A DNA stretch of 64,000 bases from positions 1 through 64,000 of the forward strand of contig NZ_JAQFWQ010000031.1 of NCBI RefSeq assembly GCF_027706725.1, in the 5' to 3' direction. The notes below the pieces were generated by a model that worked only from the letters and a program-made list of their open reading frames with translations, made no database searches and was not told where the DNA came from. Of the stretch, positions 58,875-64,000 are shown in pieces. Positions within the stretch are counted from its first letter, which is position 1; each line of letters opens with the position of its first letter. A program made the translations under genes and the position numbers. This DNA comes from Nocardiopsis endophytica. GTDB taxonomy: Bacteria > Actinomycetota > Actinomycetes > Streptosporangiales > Streptosporangiaceae.

Positions 58875-59752
58875 CGGGCGTCTCCCCTCGGGTCCTGCAG
58901 GCTCTTGCGGTAGTCGGTGACCGACCAGGAAAGGGCGCGGCGCGCCATCACGCCCACGGCGTGGCGGCGGTAGTCGGCCGACCCCCGCTGGTCGTCGATG
59001 GGGCGGGCGACCGAGGACACCAGCTCGCCGAAGCGGCGCACCACGGCCTCGTCCAGCACGGCGCCGCCGTCCCAGTCGAACTCCCCGGCCAGGAACTCCT
59101 CGGCCTCCTCGGCGCGGATCGGGGTCGGCGCCACCGACCCCAGGCCGGTGCCCACGGTCCGCTTGCCGGCGTCCAGGGCCAGGCTGAAGTTGGCCACCGC
59201 GATCACCATGGCGTTGCGGGTGCCGATCTTGGAGAAGTGCTGCGGCCCGGCCGGGCGGGGCAGCAGCACCGCGGTGATCAGCTCGTCGTCCTGCCGGGCG
59301 GTGCGGCGCAGCCCCAGGTAGAACTCGCGCGCCGGGACCCGCCGGGTGCCGCGCACCGACGCCAGCTCGATGACCGCGTCGGTGGCCAGCAGCACCGGGT
59401 GCGACTCCCCGGCGGGGGAGGCCCCGCCCAGGTTGCCGCCGACCGTGCCGCGGTTGCGGATCTGCGGCGAGGCCACCGACCGGGAGGCCTGCGCCAGCGC
59501 CGGGGCGCGCTCGCCCACCTCGGAGATGATCCGGGTGTAGGGCACGCCCGCGCCGAGGCGCACCCCGTCGCCGTCCGGTCCCCACTGGGCCAGCTCGGGC
59601 ACGCGGGTCAGGTCGATCAGGGCCCCGGGCCGGTGCTTGTCGAAGTTCAGCTCGACCATGACGTCGGTGCCGCCCATGATCGGGACCGCGTCGGGGTGCG
59701 CGCTCTTGGCGGCAAGCGCTTCCTCCAACGTGGAAGGGCGCAGGAAGTCCAT
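58865..59752 (-). CDS. Xanthine dehydrogenase, FAD-binding subunit
   Basis: 295 aa, CoxM-type FAD-binding family: MDFLRPSTLEEALAAK, PIMGGTDVMVELNFDKHRP and RNRGTVGGNLGGASPAGESHP for FAD. It is the first gene of the operon and divergent from pucR. The order FAD, Fe-S, amidohydrolase, Mo is typical of PucR-regulated purine clusters, except for the inserted amidohydrolase. Confidence 0.92.
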   Translation of the reverse strand: MDFLRPSTLEEALAAKSAHPDAVPIMGGTDVMVELNFDKHRPGALIDLTRVPELAQWGPDGDGVRLGAGVPYTRIISEVGERAPALAQASRSVASPQIRNRGTVGGNLGGASPAGESHPVLLATDAVIELASVRGTRRVPAREFYLGLRRTARQDDELITAVLLPRPAGPQHFSKIGTRNAMVIAVANFSLALDAGKRTVGTGLGSVAPTPIRAEEAEEFLAGEFDWDGGAVLDEAVVRRFGELVSSVARPIDDQRGSADYRRHAVGVMARRALSWSVTDYRKSLQDPRGDARCA

Positions 59753-59897
59753 ACTCGTCCTCGTCGTTGCGCGGGCGGACGGTCGCGCCGTTCGCCGTGT
59801 GGTCTACGCCGGGTGTGTATGTGAAGTACAACACTGGGGAACGCGGCGCGACCACCCGGTGAACCCATGAACCGGAGCCCTGGTCGCGGGTGGTGCT

Positions 59898-59916
59898 TTG
59901 TTGTTTCCTCCAACAA
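59898..59916. promoter_or_regulatory. Candidate PucR operator
   Basis: TTGTTG-TTTCCTC-CAACAA, inverted arms with a 7-base spacer in the 224-base divergent region between the FAD subunit (59752) and pucR (59977). Position suggests PucR binding. The rest of the gap contains nothing I can name. Confidence 0.55.
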
Positions 59917-59976
59917 CCCGTCGTGGGTTAACGTGGCCGCGTCGCGGCCCGCCGCGGCGCCAGACGAAGGGACTCC

Positions 59977-61554
59977 ATGCGGCTCGGCGAACTTGTCTCC
60001 ATCCCCCGGCTGAGGCTGCGCTTCCTGAGCGGAGCCGACCAGGCCCACCGCTCGATCCGCTGGGCCTACACCACCGACCTGCTGCGGCCCGCCCGCTACC
60101 TGACCGGCGGCGAGCTGGTCCTCACCGGCATGATGTGGCGGACCGGCCCAGAGGACTCGGAGGTGTTCGTGTCCTCGGTGGCCGAGGCGGGGGCGGCCGC
60201 CGTGGGCGCCGGGACCGCCCTGGGCGAGGTCCCCCGAGACCTGGTCGAGGCCTGCGCCCGGCACGGCGTCCCGCTGCTGGAGGTGCCCGCCGAGACGTCC
60301 TTCGGCGCGGTCACCGAGGAGGTGCTGCGGCTGATCAACCGGCGCCGCTTCACCACCATCGCCGAGAACCGGGACCGGCACCGCCGGATGATGGCCGAGG
60401 TCGCCGCCGGGGCCGACTTCCCCGCCGTGTTCGCCACGGCCGCCGAGCAGGCGCGGCTGCGCGCCTGGGTGCTCTCCAGCACCGGCCGCGCGGTCGCCGC
60501 CGCGGGCCCCGGCCTGGGCGGGCAGGCCCGAGCCGAACTGGCCGCCCGCGCCCTGTCCTGGCCGTCGTTCCCGCGCAGCACGGCGCTGCCCGGCGGCGGG
60601 GGGTCCGGGCGCGAGCTGACCGTGATGCCGGTGCAGACCCGCGACTCCCACCCGCTGGCGGGGTGGCTGCTGGTGTGCGAGGGCCGCCACGAGGACTGGG
60701 AGGAGGAGGTCCACGAGGCCGTCGCCGAGCTGGCCTCCATCGCGGTGCTGGCCCGCAGCCGGGAGGAGGAGCGGGCGCTCAACGACGCCCGGCACGCCGA
60801 GGCGCTTCCCCGGCTGGTGGAGGAGCAGCGCCTGGAGGAGGTCGAGGCGCTGCTGCGCGCCGCGGGCGCCGAGCCGGGGCCCGGCCGCGGGCACGTGGTG
60901 GTCAGCGCCGCCCTGGCCCCCGAGCCGCGCCTGCCCGACCTGGCCCGCCGGGTGCTGGGCGAGCTGCTGGCCGAGCGGCCCGGTGCGGTGGTCACCGGGG
61001 AGGGCGACGTGCTGGCGGTGGTGCCGGTGCCGGACGCGGCCGAGGAGGGCGCCCGCGCCGCCGAGGGGCTGCACGCCGAGCTGGAGCGCGGGGCGCGGGC
61101 CCTGGAGCCGGGGCTGGTCGACTACAGCCTGGCGGTGGGCATCTGCTCGACCCCGCGCGAGCTGGGCGACCTGCGCGGGGCGGCGGCCGAGGCGCGGCAC
61201 GCGCGCAGGCTGGCGGGGCTGCGCCGGGGGAGGGCCCAGGTGATCGCCGGGGCCGAGATCGACTCGCACGAGCTGCTGCTGGCCTCGGTCCCCGAGGAGG
61301 TGCGGGCCTCCTACCGGGAGCGGCTGCTGGGGCCGCTGCTGGCCTACGACCGGGACCACCGCTCGGACCTGGTGGAGACCCTGGAGCGGTTCCTGGAGCA
61401 CTCGGGGTCCTGGCAGCGGTGCGCGTCGGCGATGCACGTGCACGTCAACACGCTGCGCTACCGCATCGGCAGGGTGGAGGAGCTGACCGGGCGCGACCTG
61501 AGCCGCCTGGACCACCGGGTCGACCTGTTCCTGGCCCTGCGCCTGCGCGGCTGA
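59977..61554 (+). CDS. pucR: PucR family purine catabolism regulator
   Basis: 525 aa. The N-terminal PucR sensing domain occupies about 1-120 (MRLGELVSIPRLRLRFLSGA start, then GGELVLTGMMWR). A middle GGDEF-like region is followed by a C-terminal helix-turn-helix (HSGSWQRCASAMHVHVNTLRYRIGRVEELTG). PucR activators respond to purine breakdown products such as allantoin. It is divergent from the xanthine dehydrogenase operon, which it likely activates. Good match in length and domain order to the family. Confidence 0.92.
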   Translation: MRLGELVSIPRLRLRFLSGADQAHRSIRWAYTTDLLRPARYLTGGELVLTGMMWRTGPEDSEVFVSSVAEAGAAAVGAGTALGEVPRDLVEACARHGVPLLEVPAETSFGAVTEEVLRLINRRRFTTIAENRDRHRRMMAEVAAGADFPAVFATAAEQARLRAWVLSSTGRAVAAAGPGLGGQARAELAARALSWPSFPRSTALPGGGGSGRELTVMPVQTRDSHPLAGWLLVCEGRHEDWEEEVHEAVAELASIAVLARSREEERALNDARHAEALPRLVEEQRLEEVEALLRAAGAEPGPGRGHVVVSAALAPEPRLPDLARRVLGELLAERPGAVVTGEGDVLAVVPVPDAAEEGARAAEGLHAELERGARALEPGLVDYSLAVGICSTPRELGDLRGAAAEARHARRLAGLRRGRAQVIAGAEIDSHELLLASVPEEVRASYRERLLGPLLAYDRDHRSDLVETLERFLEHSGSWQRCASAMHVHVNTLRYRIGRVEELTGRDLSRLDHRVDLFLALRLRG

Positions 61555-61936
61555 CGGCGGCCGGCCGCCCGGCGGGCGCGGTTCCACAGAATTTCTCGGC
61601 GGGGTGTGCATGCTCCCGCCCGCAGCGGGTTAGGGCCCGGGACGAGGCGCGAGGGGCGGTGACCCGGCGCCCCCGCCTCCACCCGGACCTCCGCCCGGGT
61701 GCACGCCGCCTCGGGCGCGGCGCCGGGGTTCTGGGGGGGTGCCCCGGTGCCCCCGAGGTGGGCCACAGGGGGGATCCAGCGGAGGACGGCCGGTGCCCGG
61801 CCCGTTCGAGCGGCGGGCCGGGCACCAGGAGCGAGGGCGCCGCCCGCCTTCGGCCCGGGGGAGGCCCCGGCGGTGTTTACCCGCGGTCCCCGCAGGTAGC
61901 GGACCCGAGACGGGGAACCGAGCCGAGGAGGACCCG
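61555..61936. other. 382-base gap upstream of the Cys-rich gene
   Basis: Very GC-rich, with G-runs near 61730-61760. Open frames here are continuous with the Cys-rich gene but lack family features before 61937. Besides the sigma-type promoter candidate at 61875-61898, I see no gene, repeat or terminator of note. Confidence 0.4.
61875..61898 (+). promoter_or_regulatory. Candidate SigB-type promoter
   Basis: GTTT (61875-61878) and GGTA (61895-61898) are separated by 16 bases, near the GTTT-N14-16-GGGTA pattern of actinobacterial stress sigma factors, with one missing G. It lies 39 bases before the ATG. Confidence 0.35.
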
Positions 61937-62344
61937 ATGCCCACCCAGACCCAGGAGTTCCTGCGGACCCACCCGCGCGACGTCGTGGGGGACGCCGAAC
62001 TCCTCTCCTCAGCCATCGAACGCCTGGCCGCCTGCGCGCAGGCGTGTGTCGCCTGTGCCGACGCGTGCCTGGGCGAGCGCGACGCGGTGGACCTGGTGCC
62101 GTGCGTCAGGATGAACCAGGACTGCGCGGACGTGTGCGACGCGACCCTGAAGGTCCTGTCCCGGCGCACCGCCGCCGACCCGCTGATGCAGCGCGCCCTG
62201 CTGTCGGTGTGCGCCGAGTACTGCCGCGCCTGCGCCGAGGAGTGCCGCCGCCACGCCGACCGGCACGAGCACTGCGCCTTGTGCGCCGACACCTGCATGC
62301 TGTGCGAGGACGCCTGCACCCGCCTGATGGCGCGCATCGGATGA
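61937..62344 (+). CDS. Cys-rich four-helix copper-binding-type protein
   Basis: 135 aa with 16 cysteines in repeated CxxxC and CxxC pairs along helices (ACAQACVACADAC, DCADVC, SVCAEYCRACAEEC, HCALCADTCMLCEDAC). This is the pattern of the DUF326/Csp four-helix bundle proteins that store Cu(I). His residues near the C-terminus (RRHADRHEHC) suit a copper entry site. There is no signal peptide, so it is a cytosolic (Csp3-like) form. GAGGAGG precedes the ATG at 61937. No copper ATPase or regulator is adjacent. Confidence 0.9.
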   Translation: MPTQTQEFLRTHPRDVVGDAELLSSAIERLAACAQACVACADACLGERDAVDLVPCVRMNQDCADVCDATLKVLSRRTAADPLMQRALLSVCAEYCRACAEECRRHADRHEHCALCADTCMLCEDACTRLMARIG

Positions 62345-62428
62345 CCGGCGAAGGGGCAGACCACACGCGGGGGCCGCCCCGTCCAAGGGCGGCCCCCGCC
62401 GCTCTGTGCCGCTCTGTCGCCGACACCG

Positions 62429-62851
62429 TCACATGTTGTTGGGCTCGGCCGCGCTGATGTCGGCCAGCGCCGACCTCGGGTCCCGCTCCAGCGCCAGGTC
62501 GCCCAAGGACACCACGCCCAGCGGGCGGTCCTCTTCGACGACAGGGAGCCGGCGGATGCTGTGCTCGCGCATCAGCCGCACGGCCTCGGTCACGCGCGTG
62601 TCCGGGCCGACGGTCACCGTCTGCCCGGTGAACGACCGGTCGACCGTCTCGGTGGAGCAGTCCGCCCCCTCGGCGACGCAGCGCACCGTGATGTCGCGGT
62701 CGGTGACCAGCCCGTGCAGTCGGCCGTCCTGCGCGATGAGGACGTCCCCGACCTCCTTGTCGCGCATGATCCGGGCGACGTCGCGCAGCGGCGTCCCGGG
62801 AGCGACGGTATAGGGCGGGGTCGTCATGACCTCGCGAACGGTCTCGGCCAT
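62429..62851 (-). CDS. Tandem CBS-domain protein
   Basis: 140 aa. Two CBS motifs (about 8-62 and 76-130; VREVMTTPPYTVAPGTPL and TVTVGPDTRVTEAVRLMREH) form one Bateman module. Such proteins bind adenosine nucleotides and sense energy state; the small stand-alone form is common in actinomycetes and its partner is unknown. The ATG is followed closely by MAETVREVMT and has AAGGAGT 5 bases upstream. Confidence 0.9.
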   Translation of the reverse strand: MAETVREVMTTPPYTVAPGTPLRDVARIMRDKEVGDVLIAQDGRLHGLVTDRDITVRCVAEGADCSTETVDRSFTGQTVTVGPDTRVTEAVRLMREHSIRRLPVVEEDRPLGVVSLGDLALERDPRSALADISAAEPNNM

Positions 62852-62912
62852 GGTGGACTCCTTCCCTGGAGTTCGCCCCGCGCCTGACCTGCGCGGGGGC
62901 ATCGCCCTTCCG

Positions 62913-63803
62913 CTACCAGGTCCGGGGCGCTTGAAACCCGCGGGGGCGCCCGCCGTGCGCCGCGCCCGGCCAGGCCCGGCCGTCCACCCGCAGCCACGGT
63001 TCCCCGGCCAGGGCGGACGGGGGCTCCCCGGCGAACGCCGCCACCTCCCGGTGCAGATGGGACTGGTCAAAGTAGCCGCACTCGGCGGCGACCTGGGCCG
63101 GGGGGCCGCCTTCGGCCAGACGGTGCGCGGAGCGGTCGAAGCGCACCAGCGCGGCGGCGCGCTTGGGCGGCAGGCCGATCTGGGACCGGAACCGGGACCA
63201 CAGGCGCTTGCGGCTCCAGCCGACCTCCGCCGCGAGCGCCTCGACCCGCACCCTGCCCCGGGCGGCCGCGATCCGCGACCAGGCCCACGCCACCTCCGGC
63301 TCCGCGGGGCGCGCCGCAGCGCACCGGCGGGCCACGAACTCCTCGGCGAGGGCGAACCGCCCCCGCCAGGAGGGCGCGGCGGCCAGCCGCTCCCGGATCC
63401 GGCCCGCCTCCGCGCCCCACAGGTCGTCGAGGAGGGCCACCGCCCCCTCCAGCCCGCCCGGGGGCACGCCCAGCACCGCGCGCGCGAGCGCCGGGGAGAG
63501 CCGTACCTGCAGGCATTCGACGTGCCGCCCCCATGCCATGACCCCTCCTCCCGACCCGGCTCCCGGCCCCGCGGCCACACTGCCCCGGTACCGGCGCCCC
63601 CCGACCTCCACGGAGGGCCGGTCGGACCCGAACTCCAGGAACAGTGCCACCGCCGGATGGGGGACCATCCGGACCGCCTCCGCACCCGGCACGGTGAACC
63701 CGGCCATGTCGAGCCCCGCCTGCCGGACGGGGCGCCCGGGACGCGCCACGCGCCAGTGGGCCGGAGCGGTGCGCGCGCCCGCGGCGGACTCCACGGACTC
63801 CAT
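62913..63803 (-). CDS. AraC family transcriptional regulator
   Basis: 296 aa. An N-terminal domain of about 150 residues (APAHWRVARPGRPVRQAGLD) is followed by the AraC domain (about 190-285; LAAEVGWSRKRLWSRFRSQIGLPPKRAAALVRFDRS and AAECGYFDQSHLHREVAAFAG). It is divergent from an alpha/beta hydrolase whose start is 76 bases away, a probable target. The ligand is unknown. The N-terminal domain is not the usual cupin. Confidence 0.88.
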   Translation of the reverse strand: MESVESAAGARTAPAHWRVARPGRPVRQAGLDMAGFTVPGAEAVRMVPHPAVALFLEFGSDRPSVEVGGRRYRGSVAAGPGAGSGGGVMAWGRHVECLQVRLSPALARAVLGVPPGGLEGAVALLDDLWGAEAGRIRERLAAAPSWRGRFALAEEFVARRCAAARPAEPEVAWAWSRIAAARGRVRVEALAAEVGWSRKRLWSRFRSQIGLPPKRAAALVRFDRSAHRLAEGGPPAQVAAECGYFDQSHLHREVAAFAGEPPSALAGEPWLRVDGRAWPGAAHGGRPRGFQAPRTW

Positions 63804-63878
63804 GGCCGCATCCTACGGAGCGCCGGGGAGGGGACATTCGTCCAATACACCTGCCCCGTGCGGCCGCAGAGTGGGGCC

Positions 63879-64000
63879 ATGACCATGCTGAGCCTTGACG
63901 ACGGCGACATCCACATCCGCCAGGACGGCCCCGGAGACGCCCCCGCCCTCCTGCTCCTGCACGGCACGGCCTCCTCCACGCGCTGCTGGGACACGCTGGT
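63879..64000 (+). CDS. Alpha/beta hydrolase, 5' part (cut by window end)
   Basis: The first 40 codons of an open frame continue to the window edge: LSLDDGDIHIRQDGPGDAP then LLLLHGTASSTRCWDTL. The LLLLHGxxxSxxxW motif is the oxyanion-hole region of alpha/beta hydrolases. ATG 63879 or 63885 could be the start. It is divergent from the AraC regulator and may be its target. Confidence 0.75.
   Translation, partial: MTMLSLDDGDIHIRQDGPGDAPALLLLHGTASSTRCWDTL

Noticed and set aside
1..64000. CRISPR array, tRNA, rRNA or prophage genes
   Set aside because: No regularly spaced repeat-spacer pattern, no tRNA-like cloverleaf found by eye, and no phage structural or integrase genes seen. A tRNA scan would be decisive.

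Overview
The window is very GC-rich with strong third-position GC bias, GTG/TTG starts, many 4-base ATGA/GTGA overlaps, an XRE/DUF5753 plus DUF397 regulatory module, an F420-type luciferase-like enzyme and PucR/IclR/LacI/PadR regulators. This points to a filamentous actinomycete; a Nocardiopsis- or Streptosporangiales-like host is my inference, not proven. It looks like chromosomal accessory and catabolic DNA. I saw no rRNA, tRNA, CRISPR array, prophage or replication origin.

Layout. 1-7.2 kb: a HEAT-like hypothetical, a phosphoribosyltransferase-hydrolase fusion, a DHFR-like reductase, a membrane protein, and a padR-monooxygenase-DinB operon with a perfect operator palindrome. 7.3-12.3 kb: a galactonate (dgo) operon with its divergent IclR regulator. 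A TnpB-only IS605-family element sits in it and has removed most of dgoD and the front of the transporter gene. 12.4-25.4 kb: small regulator/target pairs (MerR, MocR, XRE, HxlR, MerR) with SDRs, hydrolases, an FAD monooxygenase and a lone siderophore-binding lipoprotein under an iron box. 25.4-27.8 kb: paired inverted-repeat elements, an AraC regulator and an exported intradiol dioxygenase-like protein. 27.8-39.7 kb: a LacI-controlled locus with an AGE-family epimerase, an ABC sugar importer, a GH5-like enzyme, an exported GH85 endoglycosidase and a cytoplasmic GH38 alpha-mannosidase, a plausible complete high-mannose N-glycan pathway.

41.5-52.2 kb is the most distinctive region: a class II two-component lanthipeptide cluster on the minus strand. 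In transcription order it holds a receiver-less LuxR regulator, an F420-type LLM oxidoreductase, three alpha-type precursors (the third only 55 aa), a LanM, one beta-type precursor, a second LanM and a C39-peptidase LanT. The two alpha peptides with CTLTVEC match the lipid II-binding motif of mersacidin and haloduracin alpha. The beta peptide ends like haloduracin and lichenicidin beta. Stem-loops follow the last alpha gene and the beta gene, each just before its lanM, suggesting precursor-over-synthetase dosage control.

52.8-61.6 kb is a purine catabolism block: an NCS2 permease, a three-subunit xanthine dehydrogenase with an 8-oxoguanine-deaminase-like amidohydrolase inside its operon, and a divergent PucR regulator. 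The window ends with a Cys-rich copper-binding-type protein, a CBS-pair protein, an AraC regulator and the start of an alpha/beta hydrolase cut by the window edge.
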